NCBI GenBank assembly: GCA_963839475.1
Contig: CAWIVH010000021.1
Coordinates: 248,001 to 312,000 of the forward strand
DNA from: CAWIVH01 sp963839475
GTDB taxonomy: Bacteria > Acidobacteriota > UBA6911
Direction of reading: 5' to 3'
Length of the DNA: 64,000 nucleotides
The notes beneath the pieces are model-generated. The model had not been told where the DNA came from. It did no database searches and saw nothing but the letters and a program-made list of their open reading frames with translations. Of this stretch, positions 44,840 through 54,411 are shown in pieces. Numbering within the stretch: the stretch's first letter is position 1; each line of letters opens with the position of its first letter. The translations under genes were made by a program, and so were the position numbers.

Positions 44840-46888
44840 ATGAAAATCAGCATTGAATGGTTGAAAGACTACGTAGATATTCCTTGCAGCATCGAAGATC
44901 TCAAGGCAGGGCTTACTACCACCGGTCTGGTGGTGGAGTCGGTTGCTGAAGTCGATGGAGACACTGTATTCGAATTTGAAATAACGTCCAACCGACCCGA
45001 TTGCCTGAGCCATTTCGGCATAGCACGAGAAATCGCCGCGCTTTATGGTGTTGGGCTTAAGCGACCTCCGCTGAGGCGCGTTCTTGGCCTTCGCAAGGAA
45101 CGGCTGCCATACAAGGTAGAAATCCGGGATCCCGATCTCTGCCCGCGCTACACGGGGCTGCTGCTGGATAAAATCAAGATCGAGCCTTCACCCGATTGGA
45201 TGCAACGCCGCCTCCTGGCTGCGGGCATGCGCCCGGTAAACAACATTGTCGATATCACCAATTACGTTTTGCTGGAACTGGGGCATCCACTCCATGCGTT
45301 CGACTATCACAAACTGAGACAGCAGAAAATTGTTGTGGCGAGAGCTTCTGAAGGGGAGCAGATCACCACGTTGGATGGGGTCGATCGGACTCTCGATGGA
45401 GAAATGCTACTCATCCGTGATGGCGAAGGGCCCATCGCGGTGGCCGGGGTGATGGGCGGCCAGGATTCCGAAATCAGCCCCGAAACCACCGCCGTCCTCC
45501 TGGAGTGCGCCTATTTCAAGCCCTCTTCGGTTCGCAGAACCTCGAAAAAACTGGGCCTTTCATCAGAAGCAAGCTATCGTTTCGAGCGTGGCGCCGATTG
45601 GAACGGCACTGTGCCGTCTATCGCCCGAACCTGCCATCTGATTGAAGCAGTCGCCGGAGGCAGAGTCGCCGGCAGCCTCCAGGATGTCTACCCGGCACCG
45701 TTGAGCCCGGTCGCGATTTCCTTAAGCCGCCAAAGAGTCGAGCGGCTGCTCGGGGTCGAACTCGAAGATGTCTTTATTGAAACCACCCTGCGGCGTCTGG
45801 AATTCACACTCAAGCGCAAGGGGAAGGGAAACTGGCTGGTTTACTGCCCGAGCTATCGCGCCGATATGGAGCTTGAGGCTGACCTCGCGGAAGAAATTGC
45901 GCGCTTTTACGGTTATCAGAACATTCCAACCACGATACCTCCATCGCGTTCTGCAGGGATCCCTTCTAAGTCGAGGGAATTTGAGAGTGCCGCCAAACGT
46001 ATCCTGACGGGCCTGGGATTTTCGGAAGCCGTGAACCTCAGTTTTGCAGCTGCGGGAGAACACCTGGATTTCCCTCCTTTGGGAGGAGATCGGACAGCCG
46101 TTAGCAATCCCTTGACGGAAGAAACTCAGTTCATGAGAACCTCGCTGGCCGCGGGCTTGATGAAAGCGGTGAGGCACAATTTCAACTATCAGACCTTCCG
46201 GATCCGATTGTTTGAACTTGGCCGCGCCTATTTTGAATCGGACCGCGGCTCACCGGTTGAAAAAGACATGCTCGGAATCGCCGCATCCGGCGACTCACTG
46301 GGAAGCAACTGGAGGAGCGCAGAATCGGCATGCGATTTTTTTCAGCTGAAAGGGGCGGTCGAATCCCTTTTGTGCGGAATGCGATGCGGGCAGCACAAGA
46401 TCGAGGCGGGAGCGGCCGTTTCATGGCTGAATCCGGCCGAGGCGGCCACGCTTTCGCTGAACGGTGAATACATCGGGGTGCTGGGTCGATTGAGCGCCGC
46501 GCTCGAAGAAAAGTATAAATTCAAACAGCCCGTTTACCTGGCTGAACTGGAATTCGGCACGCTCAGCCGTCACGCCTTCAAACCGGTCCAGTATGAAGCG
46601 CTTCCCCGATTTCCCGCAGTGGAGCGTGATCTGTCCATGCTTTTCAGGCACGGGACGACTTTCCATGAGGTAACCCACTCGATCCGAGGGCTCAGCATCT
46701 GCGAGCTGACGGCCATCAGCCTGATCGACGTTTACGAAGGTGACAGGATTCCCGCGGGGAAAATCAGCCTCACACTCCGCTTCTCGTTCCTGGATCGCTC
46801 CAAAACCCTGACCGTTGACCGCGTTCAAGGCTTCAGCGATAATATCGTCGCATTATTAAAAGATACATTTGATGCTGAATTGAGATAG
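44840..46888 (+). CDS. pheT: Phenylalanyl-tRNA synthetase beta subunit, without tRNA-binding OB domain
   Basis: Beta subunit of PheRS with the editing site and tRNA contacts. After MKISIEWLKDYVDI the sequence moves directly to GDTVFEFEITSNRPDCLSHFGIAREIA (part shown), so the EMAP II/OB-fold domain normally inserted around residues 40-150 is absent. B3/B4 editing, B5 and the catalytic-like core are all seen, ending with the C-terminal anticodon-binding FDX-ACB domain (LPRFPAVERDLSMLF). 682 aa versus about 800 in full-length forms. It forms an operon with pheS and the small downstream genes. Confidence 0.95.
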   Translation: MKISIEWLKDYVDIPCSIEDLKAGLTTTGLVVESVAEVDGDTVFEFEITSNRPDCLSHFGIAREIAALYGVGLKRPPLRRVLGLRKERLPYKVEIRDPDLCPRYTGLLLDKIKIEPSPDWMQRRLLAAGMRPVNNIVDITNYVLLELGHPLHAFDYHKLRQQKIVVARASEGEQITTLDGVDRTLDGEMLLIRDGEGPIAVAGVMGGQDSEISPETTAVLLECAYFKPSSVRRTSKKLGLSSEASYRFERGADWNGTVPSIARTCHLIEAVAGGRVAGSLQDVYPAPLSPVAISLSRQRVERLLGVELEDVFIETTLRRLEFTLKRKGKGNWLVYCPSYRADMELEADLAEEIARFYGYQNIPTTIPPSRSAGIPSKSREFESAAKRILTGLGFSEAVNLSFAAAGEHLDFPPLGGDRTAVSNPLTEETQFMRTSLAAGLMKAVRHNFNYQTFRIRLFELGRAYFESDRGSPVEKDMLGIAASGDSLGSNWRSAESACDFFQLKGAVESLLCGMRCGQHKIEAGAAVSWLNPAEAATLSLNGEYIGVLGRLSAALEEKYKFKQPVYLAELEFGTLSRHAFKPVQYEALPRFPAVERDLSMLFRHGTTFHEVTHSIRGLSICELTAISLIDVYEGDRIPAGKISLTLRFSFLDRSKTLTVDRVQGFSDNIVALLKDTFDAELR

Positions 46889-46893
46889 GACTT

Positions 46894-47172
46894 ATGCCTG
46901 AAAACAAACTGGATATTGAAATGACGGGCCTGGAGAGGTTCGGCCAGCTCGAAGACAAGATCTATCGGACGGTGGAAGCCTTCAAAGCGGTTAAAAAGGA
47001 AAACGAAACTCTGCGCGCAGACAGCGCGCGGATCAGGGGCGAAATGGAAGCCCTTCAGAAGAGCGAAGCTGCGGCCCGGGATGGGATTGCGCAGCTTCAA
47101 AAAGAGCGTGAGGCGCTGCGCGAGCGCGTGGAAAAAGCTCTCAGCATGCTTGCCAGCCTGGAAACAAAGTAA
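46894..47172 (+). CDS. ZapB-like coiled-coil protein
   Basis: 92-residue acidic protein, nearly all predicted coiled coil (FGQLEDKIYRTVEAFKAVKKE... to the end), starting 5 bases after pheT. Size, heptad pattern and position before zapA match the cell division factor ZapB, which bundles FtsZ through ZapA. Coiled coils look alike, so the name rests mainly on gene order. Confidence 0.7.
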   Translation: MPENKLDIEMTGLERFGQLEDKIYRTVEAFKAVKKENETLRADSARIRGEMEALQKSEAAARDGIAQLQKEREALRERVEKALSMLASLETK

Positions 47173-47213
47173 GCGATTCCAGAGGGGCACATTCAGCCTC
47201 CATCAGGCTTGAC

Positions 47214-47507
47214 ATGAATGACCCGAAGTCCGGCGTATTACAGGTAAAGATTTACGACCGGGATTATGTTTTGCGGACCAGCGGTGATCCGGTTCGCCTG
47301 CAAAACCTATGCTCGGAGCTGGACAGGCGCATGCGGGAAGCCTCAAAAGCTTCCGGCGCGGTCGACACCCTCAAAGCGGCCATGCTTGCGGCGATCAGCC
47401 TCGCGGATGATCTGGACCGCGTTCAGGAGCAGTTGCGAAGGATGGACGAATCGGTCGGTCAGCGTTCCAAAGAATGCGTCTCGATCCTCGACCGATTTCT
47501 ATACTGA
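47214..47507 (+). CDS. zapA: Cell division protein ZapA
   Basis: FtsZ-associated protein that stabilises the Z ring. The N-terminal beta region has VKIYDRDYVLRTSGDPVRLQNLCSELDRRM (part), typical of ZapA, then a C-terminal coiled coil. 97 aa. It follows the ZapB-like gene and ends at a possible structured RNA. Confidence 0.88.
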   Translation: MNDPKSGVLQVKIYDRDYVLRTSGDPVRLQNLCSELDRRMREASKASGAVDTLKAAMLAAISLADDLDRVQEQLRRMDESVGQRSKECVSILDRFLY

Positions 47508-47629
47508 GGCAGGCCCCCCTGGATCCTGGCTTCGGGGCAGTCCACACTAGCCATTCGCGAGAAACGGATGAACGCCTCACCGTCAAACCCCATGGTGCCT
47601 GACGTGGGAATCCGGCGGTTTTCCCTCAG
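47504..47629 (+). ncRNA. Possible rod-shaped RNA after zapA (6S RNA-like candidate)
   Basis: This stretch lies between the convergent zapA and ymdB genes. It is self-complementary end to end: CTGAGG (47504-47509) with CCTCAG (47624-47629); GGATCC (47521-47526) with GGAATCC (47607-47613, one bulge); GGC (47528-47530) with GCC (47597-47599); GGGG (47534-47537) with CCCC (47588-47591); and an apical CATTCG (47552-47557) with CGGATG (47565-47570). The unpaired stretches between give a rod with internal loops, the 6S RNA layout, and ssrS follows zapA in many bacteria. At 126 bases it is shorter than usual 6S RNAs, and a two-way terminator is an alternative. Confidence 0.4.
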
Positions 47630-48402
47630 CCCACATTGATACGCAGGATGGATATGGCGCGTCCCGTGCTCTCCTCGACCTCGACAACGGCTCCGCAAAC
47701 CCGCGGGTTGTTAGTGGCAGGTTCCAGCCGAACCGGCATGTGATAAAGAAATCGTTCGAGGGAGAGCTCCGGCACGGAGCCAATCACGGAATCGTGAGGA
47801 CCGGTCATTCCGACATCGGTAATATAGGCGGTGCCTTTGGGAAGAAGTCGCTCGTCGGCGGTTTGCACATGGGTGTGAGTTCCGAGAACCGCGCTGACCC
47901 TACCATCAACATACCACCCGAATGCCTGTTTTTCCGATGTCGCTTCAGCATGGAAGTCCACGATGATGACCGGAGTTTCCCGTCGTATTCTCTGGATCGC
48001 ATCGTCGGCAGAGCGGAAGGGACATTCCAGCGAGGGCATGAGAACCCTGCCCTGGACGTTCAAAACTCCAATCCTCACGCCACAACGCGTGTCCCCGATG
48101 TAAACTCCGCTTCCAGGCGTTTTCGCCGGGTAATTACAGGGGCGCAGAAGCCGTGGCTGTTCCTGGATGTATTGGATGATGGCGCGTTTGTCCCAGACGT
48201 GGTTTCCGGTCGTTAGAAGATCGATGTCGTTGGCGAGCAGTTCCTCGACAATCTGAGGCGTAATACCAAATCCTCCTGCTGCATTTTCGGCGTTGGCGAC
48301 ACAAAAATCAATCCTATGCTCGTGGATAAGTCCGCGAAGCCTCTCCTGCAGAATTTTACGCCCGGGCTTGCCGAAAATATCGCCAATGAACAACACACGC
48401 AT
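47626..48402 (-). CDS. ymdB: YmdB-family metallophosphoesterase
   Basis: Calcineurin-like phosphodiesterase of the TIGR00282/YmdB group, cyclic-nucleotide phosphodiesterases that affect biofilm and stress responses in Bacillus. The start at 48402 follows AGAGGA and gives MRVLFIGDIFGKPGR. Metal-site motifs are NAENAAGGFGI, TTGNHVWDKRAI and GTHTHVQTADE. 258 aa. Its 3' end meets zapA on the other strand. Confidence 0.9.
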   Translation of the reverse strand: MRVLFIGDIFGKPGRKILQERLRGLIHEHRIDFCVANAENAAGGFGITPQIVEELLANDIDLLTTGNHVWDKRAIIQYIQEQPRLLRPCNYPAKTPGSGVYIGDTRCGVRIGVLNVQGRVLMPSLECPFRSADDAIQRIRRETPVIIVDFHAEATSEKQAFGWYVDGRVSAVLGTHTHVQTADERLLPKGTAYITDVGMTGPHDSVIGSVPELSLERFLYHMPVRLEPATNNPRVCGAVVEVEESTGRAISILRINVG

Positions 48403-48762
48403 GCGGGGAATCCTCTTTGGCCTTCCAGGTATAAAAAAAGCTCCCGCGCCGCCGTGTGGCAGGATCCATTTGAACCTTGTCGCCAAGGGGGTGCCCGTCA
48501 CATCGCTTCAGGCAAGCAAGTTCCCGAAGGAAAAGCTCGCACACCGCGATGAATTGTTCAGACTCCCATTCAAACAGACTATCGGCTCAAATAATTGTCG
48601 CCATCACCAACCTTGCAGGAGCCACATTCATCATACTCAATGCCAGCCATCAGATCAAGGAAGGGGAGTGCCGGAGTCCAGATCGGGATGGAATGCTACC
48701 TTGAACCACGCCGGGCCGATGATCCTGCCCCTTCCTGGAGAGGGTCGGTGAGCAAGCTGGGA
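48403..48762. other. Intergenic region between ymdB and uvrA, no gene seen
   Basis: About 360 bases upstream of ymdB and downstream of uvrA. Open frames here lack recognisable sequence. No RNA gene, terminator or clear promoter was found. Confidence 0.45.
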
Positions 48763-51702
48763 TTAGTGCGTATCTGTCAGATAGCGCTGCAGATAGCGTG
48801 CCGTGTGGGACTGGCTGCAGGCCAGGAGCTCCTCAGGGGTCCCCGAAAAAACGACCTGCCCGCCGTCATCGCCTCCCTCCGGTCCCAGGTCGATAATCCA
48901 GTCAGCCGTTTTTATTACATCAAGGTTGTGTTCGATGACCAATAGAGAATTTCCCGCGTTGGTCAACTTATCAAATGCGGCGAGCAGCTTGCGGATATCG
49001 TCGAAGTGAAGTCCGGTTGTTGGTTCGTCAAATATAAAAAGCGTGTTCTTGGTTCCGGCGGAGGCAATGAAAGATGCCAGCTTGATGCGCTGGGCTTCGC
49101 CGCCTGAAAGAGAAGTCGCCGATTGACCCAGTCGAAGGTAACCAAGGCCGATCTGCTCCAGGACACGAAGCTTTCGAAGAAGCCTGGGGTGACCTGCAAA
49201 ATGGTCGATCGCCTCGTGAACCGTGAGCTGGAGCACGTCGGCGATATTTTTCCCTTTGTAGAACACCTCCAATACGGAACTCTTGAAACGGGTACCGCGG
49301 CACTCTTCACAAGTCAGCTCGACATCGGCAAGGAACTGCATTTCGACTGTGATGGTTCCACTGCCCTGGCAGGTTTCGCACCGACCGCCCACGACATTGA
49401 AAGAAAAATGACCCGGGCCGAAATTTCGAGAATAGGCTTCGCGCGTGGATGCGAACAGCTCCCGGATCTCATCAAAGGCTTTGATGTACGTGACCGGATT
49501 GGATCTGGGGGTCTTGCCGATGGGTGACTGGTCCACGAGCACGGCATCAGAGATTCTCTCCGCACCCCGGATCGAATCGATGGCTTCGAGAACGGAATCG
49601 GAGGTAGGGTCCTTGGATTGGCTAATGGCATCATAGATGATGGAATGAACGAGGGTCGATTTCCCGCTGCCGCTCACTCCCGTGATACAGACCATCATGC
49701 CGAGTGGAATCCGGACATGGACCCCTTTAAGATTGTGTTTACGAGCGTTTTGGATTTCCAGAAAAAAGCCGTTGCCCTTTCGCCGGAAAACGGGGATGGG
49801 GATCCTGAGCTCGCCGCTGAGATATTTGCCGGTTAAGGAATTTCGAGACAGTCGCAAGGCATGGAAATTCCCCTCGAATACCACCTTCCCGCCATTTTCC
49901 CCGGCCCTCGGGCCCAGGTCGACGATGTGATCGGCAGCGCTCATGATCTCGGGATCGTGCTCGACGACCAGAACGGTATTTCCAAGGTCGCGAAGGTTTT
50001 TGAGGATTTCAATGAGCCGCGCACTATCCCTCGGATGGAGTCCGATGCTGGGTTCATCCAGAACGTAAAGAGCGCCCACGAGCATGGAACCCAGCGACGT
50101 GGCCAACTGGATACGCTGGGATTCTCCCCCCGATAATGATGATGAAAGGCGATCCAAGGTCAGATAATCAAGGCCTACTTTCTTTAAAAGATCCAGCCGC
50201 CGGCGAATTTCCTCCAGAAGCTTGGATGAGATTGCCTGCTTTTCAGGGGAGAGTCGGAGAGCAGAAAAAAACTCGGAGCTCTGACGGATGGTCATGCGGG
50301 TAACATCCGTGACTCTCATTCCCCCTATGAACACGTCGCGCGCTTCCTGGCGGAGTCGTTCTCCACCGCAGGACAGGCATGTCGTATACCCGCGATATCG
50401 GCTGCAGAAAATCCGCACGTGCATCTTGTATTTTTTCTCTTCCAGATAATCGAAGAAGCCCAGGATGCCGGGAAATCCGCCTTTTCCGCGGATGATCCAT
50501 TCCTTGTGCTGCTCCGACAGCTCCGACCATGGAACATCGGCCGGCACTCCGGCTTTTTGTGCGAATAGAATCATCTTTGAATGAAAGCCCTTGTAGCGCG
50601 GCTTGGTCCAGGGATCAACGGCACCCTCTTGCAGACTTTTGGTCCGGTCGGGCACAACGCGGTTCAAATCCAATGTGACGGTGTTGCCGAAGCCCTGACA
50701 CTCGGGGCAGGCTCCGAAGGGGTTGTTAAAGGAAAAAAGCCGAGGCTCGGGTTCTTCATAGGATAAATGGCAGAGCTGGCATTCGAAGGCTTCACTGAAT
50801 TTGACCATCGTACCCGCGGGGTGCCGCAGCCACCTTATTTGCGGGTGATTCTGATCCAACACGCGCTCGAGGCTGTCAGGATCGTCACCCAGGAGCACCA
50901 ATTCGATCCTGCCGTCAGCCTCTCGGCCGCAGACCTCCAAAGAATCCACCAGGCGTTTACGCATGTCTTTTTGAACAACCAGCCGGTCGACAACAACATG
51001 AGCTTCTTTGCTGGCGGATTCCTGGAGCGCTTCCACCGCGTCAGGCAAGTCGACCACACGCGCGCCGATCAGCAGGCGAACAAAACCCTGCTGCTGCAGT
51101 CCGGGTAGAATCATGGCGAGCCGGTCTGCCGGTTCGGAGCCGGGAGGGGCTTCCCGTGCCGATCGGCGGGTTTTCCCCGGGCGTTCAATGGCAGGGTTTG
51201 CGGCTGCGGCTCCGGATTCGAGATCGAGTCTCATGCACAGGTAAAGACGCTGGCCTTCCGGCAGGGAAAGAACGAAATCGGCGATGGCATCCGGAGTGTC
51301 TTTCTCGACCTGCCTTCCACATTTATGGCAGATCGTGGTGCCAATCCGGGCGAATAAAAGCCGCAGATAGTCGTTGATTTCCGTAACGGTGCCGACGGTC
51401 GACCGGGGATTGCGCGTGTAATTTTTCTGACGAATCGCCAGCGCCGGGCATATGCCGAGGATATCGTCTACCTCAGGCCGGTCGATCCGGTCAAGGAACT
51501 GGCGCGCATAGGCGGACAAGGAGGATACATATCTTCGCTGACCCTCGGCATAGATGGTGTCGAAAGCCAGGCTGCTCTTACCACTCCCGGAGACCCCTGT
51601 GATCACGGTCAGTGCGTTCAAGGGGATATCGACGGTAATATTCCGCAGGTTGTGGACGCGTGCGCCTAAAACAGTTATGGATTCTTCTTTTACAGCCGGC
51701 AA
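48763..51702 (-). CDS. uvrA: Excinuclease ABC subunit A
   Basis: Damage-recognition ATPase of nucleotide excision repair. It has two ABC modules: Walker A GVSGSGKSSL near the N-terminus and GVSGSGKSTL in the second half, signatures LSSSLSGGESQRIQLA and ATSLSGGEAQRIKLA, and several zinc cysteine pairs (CQLC, CPEC, CSRYRGYTTCLSC, CETC, CEEC). The start is a TTG at 51702 with GAGGG upstream; an in-frame stop lies five codons before it. The region around residues 165-200 is a low-complexity Pro/Ala/Arg insert. 979 aa. A strong promoter precedes it. Confidence 0.97.
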   Translation of the reverse strand: MPAVKEESITVLGARVHNLRNITVDIPLNALTVITGVSGSGKSSLAFDTIYAEGQRRYVSSLSAYARQFLDRIDRPEVDDILGICPALAIRQKNYTRNPRSTVGTVTEINDYLRLLFARIGTTICHKCGRQVEKDTPDAIADFVLSLPEGQRLYLCMRLDLESGAAAANPAIERPGKTRRSAREAPPGSEPADRLAMILPGLQQQGFVRLLIGARVVDLPDAVEALQESASKEAHVVVDRLVVQKDMRKRLVDSLEVCGREADGRIELVLLGDDPDSLERVLDQNHPQIRWLRHPAGTMVKFSEAFECQLCHLSYEEPEPRLFSFNNPFGACPECQGFGNTVTLDLNRVVPDRTKSLQEGAVDPWTKPRYKGFHSKMILFAQKAGVPADVPWSELSEQHKEWIIRGKGGFPGILGFFDYLEEKKYKMHVRIFCSRYRGYTTCLSCGGERLRQEARDVFIGGMRVTDVTRMTIRQSSEFFSALRLSPEKQAISSKLLEEIRRRLDLLKKVGLDYLTLDRLSSSLSGGESQRIQLATSLGSMLVGALYVLDEPSIGLHPRDSARLIEILKNLRDLGNTVLVVEHDPEIMSAADHIVDLGPRAGENGGKVVFEGNFHALRLSRNSLTGKYLSGELRIPIPVFRRKGNGFFLEIQNARKHNLKGVHVRIPLGMMVCITGVSGSGKSTLVHSIIYDAISQSKDPTSDSVLEAIDSIRGAERISDAVLVDQSPIGKTPRSNPVTYIKAFDEIRELFASTREAYSRNFGPGHFSFNVVGGRCETCQGSGTITVEMQFLADVELTCEECRGTRFKSSVLEVFYKGKNIADVLQLTVHEAIDHFAGHPRLLRKLRVLEQIGLGYLRLGQSATSLSGGEAQRIKLASFIASAGTKNTLFIFDEPTTGLHFDDIRKLLAAFDKLTNAGNSLLVIEHNLDVIKTADWIIDLGPEGGDDGGQVVFSGTPEELLACSQSHTARYLQRYLTDTH

Positions 51703-51748
51703 AGTGGAGAGCCCTCAACGCCCGTAGTTGGAGTAAGACAAACATTCA

Positions 51749-51777
51749 ATGTTATTTTTGTGCCGGGGGCTTGTCAA
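51749..51777 (-). promoter_or_regulatory. Promoter of uvrA
   Basis: On the minus strand a perfect TTGACA, a 17-base spacer and TAACAT (five of six), with the predicted start near 51742, about 40 bases before the uvrA start codon. I saw no LexA-like box over it. Confidence 0.65.
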
Positions 51778-51842
51778 CATCCTGATCCCGCGGGACCACG
51801 GCAACTGCATGGGCGGCGGACGCCGACGCTCTGCTTTCGAGT

Positions 51843-53051
51843 TTACGGATTCAGACCCGCATCGGGGCCGGGCGGGGAGGATGGAGGCGCGGACACTTTT
51901 CTTTTCAGCAGGGAGGCGCATGCCTCCAGCAATATCTGCGGGCTCCTGATGATAATCTGCCGGCGGAGGCGTTCATAGGAGCTGTTTCCGGATATCAGAT
52001 CCGTGGTCAAATTCCTCATGGTTGAACTGTGACGGAGGGACTGCAGGGCGCGTCCGGTGAAAGCCTCCATCAAAAAAGTTCCGCCGAAAAACCGGTCTCT
52101 CCATAAAGCGGCACGGTGCAGATCCGATAAGAAATCCTTCTTCCATAGCGATTCGTAGGAAGTCTGGGCTCCTGGAACGAGGGACTGGGCCAACAATTCG
52201 GCGGAACGCAGGGCGTAATGGATCCCCTCGGCTGTAATAGCGTCGGCAAATCCGGCGGCGTCCCCGAGAAGCGCCCAATCGAGCCCTGCCGTTTTCTGCT
52301 GCAGAAGTGTGTGGCTGTTCAAACACGGTATGCACGCCGCGTAAAGAGAGCGCTCCGATGGCATGCCCCGGTATTGCGTTTCCACAAACTGAAGTAGTCG
52401 AGTCCGCATATCCTCGGAATGGGCCGCTGGTAGCCAACGAAGAATGCCCGTGGACAAATGATCAACCCGGGGAAAGGACCAGATATAACCCTCGAAGCCC
52501 TGTTCCAGGAATTCCACCAAAATTTTCTCCGGATGGAATTTGCCGGGGATGCAATAACCGATCGCCAGGGAAAGATCGGTGGACCTGAAAGAACCCGAGG
52601 TTGCTGCACGAACCTTGCTCCTGGCGCCATCCGCACCTATCAGGTAGTCCACCTCTAGCTCCGATCCGGGTGTCCTTATCTGCCAGCCCCCGTTTTGGCG
52701 TGACAGCTTGACGGCGCGTTCTGGGATCAGGCGTGTCCCGGCCGCTACAGCAGATCGCCGGATGTACGAATCAAGATCCCTACGGCTGAATATTTGCAGG
52801 GCGGAGCGCAGGCTCACTTCAGCAGGTTTGTCGTGGATTCGAAGCATCCGCATGGTGCGAACGTCATTGAAAGGGAGTTTCAGGTCTCGGAACAGGGGGA
52901 TGCGGGAAAGCGCCTTGCCGGTCACTCCGCCACCGCATGGCTTTTCGACTTCCAGAGAATGGTCGAAGAGAATCACTTCATGCCCGGCCCTGGAAAGGAG
53001 AAGACTTGCATAGGAACCTGCCAGTCGTGCACCGATCACCCCAATTCGCAT
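51843..53051 (-). CDS. FAD-dependent oxidoreductase, geranylgeranyl reductase-like
   Basis: Flavoprotein of the group that includes geranylgeranyl reductases and other prenyl/lipid reductases. The start at 53051 gives MRIGVIGARLAGSYASLLLSRAGHEVILFD (part), a Rossmann motif with Arg-Leu in the usual Gly-Pro slot. CGGGVTGKAL is the family substrate-site motif, DYLIGADGARSKVR is the second FAD motif, and GDAAGFADAITAEGIHYALRSAE is the third. 402 aa, ending in a Pro-rich tail. It is a single gene next to uvrA; a role in quinone or isoprenoid saturation is inferred. Confidence 0.85.
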   Translation of the reverse strand: MRIGVIGARLAGSYASLLLSRAGHEVILFDHSLEVEKPCGGGVTGKALSRIPLFRDLKLPFNDVRTMRMLRIHDKPAEVSLRSALQIFSRRDLDSYIRRSAVAAGTRLIPERAVKLSRQNGGWQIRTPGSELEVDYLIGADGARSKVRAATSGSFRSTDLSLAIGYCIPGKFHPEKILVEFLEQGFEGYIWSFPRVDHLSTGILRWLPAAHSEDMRTRLLQFVETQYRGMPSERSLYAACIPCLNSHTLLQQKTAGLDWALLGDAAGFADAITAEGIHYALRSAELLAQSLVPGAQTSYESLWKKDFLSDLHRAALWRDRFFGGTFLMEAFTGRALQSLRHSSTMRNLTTDLISGNSSYERLRRQIIIRSPQILLEACASLLKRKVSAPPSSPPGPDAGLNP

Positions 53052-53162
53052 CGAAATACTATACACGAATGTAAATGGGTCCCGCCTCATTCCGCGAGCG
53101 GATGCTGAGAATGGAATCCTTCACTGGAAGATATCTCCTGGGAAGGGATGGCTTCGGAAAAA

Positions 53163-53215
53163 TGTAAATTTACAGATTAGGATGGGCTTTGCTTTCCTTG
53201 ACAAAATGGTAGACT
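53163..53215 (+). promoter_or_regulatory. Palindrome and possible promoter upstream of tgt
   Basis: TGTAAATTTACA (53163-53174) is a perfect 12-base palindrome. Downstream, TGGTAGACT (53207-53215) looks like an extended -10 element, with a weak TTTGCT about 16 bases before it. The palindrome might bind a dimeric repressor, but no regulator is assigned. Confidence 0.3.
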
Positions 53216-53289
53216 CCAAGACGGCTTCCAGGGCTGTGATTCCGAGGTGGCAGGATGGTTTCGCAGGCGGTTGCGAGGTGCCGCTGAAG

Positions 53290-54411
53290 ATGTCGAATCC
53301 GTTTAGGTTTGAAATCGATGCCAGGGACAGGAATACAGCGGCCCGGCTTGGTCGAATAACCACGCCGCACGGCGAAATTCCAACGCCGGTATTCATGCCC
53401 GTGGGCACGGCGGCGGCGGTCAAGGCCCTGCCGCACGAGTGGCTGGAGATGCTGGATTCCCGTATCCTTCTTTCCAACACCTACCATTTGTACTTGCGGC
53501 CGGGGCACGAACGGATTGCCGGGCTCGGCGGGCTCCACAAATTCATGTCCTGGGAGCGTGCGATTTTGACCGACAGCGGCGGCTACCAGGTTTTCAGCCA
53601 TAGGGAGTTGCGGCGCATCACCGAGGAAGGCGTCAAATTCCAGTCTCATTTGGACGGAAGTTCCCATTTTTTGACCCCGGAAGCCATTATCGACATCCAA
53701 AACGCATTGGGTTCCGACATCGTCATGGTATTCGACGAGTGCACTCCCTATCCTTGCGGATTTGCAGATGCGGAGCGATCCATGATGCTTTCCATGCGAT
53801 GGGCCCGGCGCTGCCGGGACCATTGGCGCCGCACGGACGACGGCACCCGGGCGCTTTTCGGCATTGTTCAGGGCGGTGTGTTCCCGGACCTGAGAAGAAG
53901 ATCAGTGGAAGCTCTGCGCGAAATAGACTTTGCCGGCACCGCCCTGGGCGGTCTCAGCGTGGGAGAGCCGAAATCGGCCATGAGAGAGATTCTGGATTGC
54001 ACTGCACCGCTCCTTCCAGAAGATCGCCCCCGCTACCTGATGGGGGTGGGGACTCCGGAGGATATCATCCGGGCGGTGGCTTGCGGGATCGACATGTTTG
54101 ACTGCGTGCTGCCGACGCGAAATGCGCGCAACGGCTTTCTGTTCACCAGCCAGGGGAGGATCGTGATTAAAAACGCACGATTTGCCGACGATGATGGCCC
54201 CCTCGACCCTGCCTGTCCCTGCCTGACCTGCAGGCGTTATTCCCGTGCTTACCTGCGCCACCTGTTCATGGCCGGGGAGCATCTTTCAGCTATACTGAAT
54301 ACGATGCATAACATCTCGTTTTATCTTGACATGATGGCTAAAATAAGACAGGCTATCCAATTTAATTCGTTCGAAACGTGGCTCGATTTTCCGGAGAATA
54401 CTGTCGACTGA
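53290..54411 (+). CDS. tgt: tRNA-guanine transglycosylase
   Basis: Inserts preQ1 at the wobble base of GUN-anticodon tRNAs in queuosine synthesis. From the ATG at 53290 the protein is 373 aa, the family length; the frame upstream to 53182 adds 36 unconserved residues. Catalytic motifs are TDSGGYQVFS and MFDCVLPTRNARNG, which holds the nucleophilic aspartate. Zinc ligands are CPCLTC and the later histidine in MHNISFY. It leads the tgt-yajC-secD-secF cluster seen in many bacteria. Confidence 0.96.
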   Translation: MSNPFRFEIDARDRNTAARLGRITTPHGEIPTPVFMPVGTAAAVKALPHEWLEMLDSRILLSNTYHLYLRPGHERIAGLGGLHKFMSWERAILTDSGGYQVFSHRELRRITEEGVKFQSHLDGSSHFLTPEAIIDIQNALGSDIVMVFDECTPYPCGFADAERSMMLSMRWARRCRDHWRRTDDGTRALFGIVQGGVFPDLRRRSVEALREIDFAGTALGGLSVGEPKSAMREILDCTAPLLPEDRPRYLMGVGTPEDIIRAVACGIDMFDCVLPTRNARNGFLFTSQGRIVIKNARFADDDGPLDPACPCLTCRRYSRAYLRHLFMAGEHLSAILNTMHNISFYLDMMAKIRQAIQFNSFETWLDFPENTVD

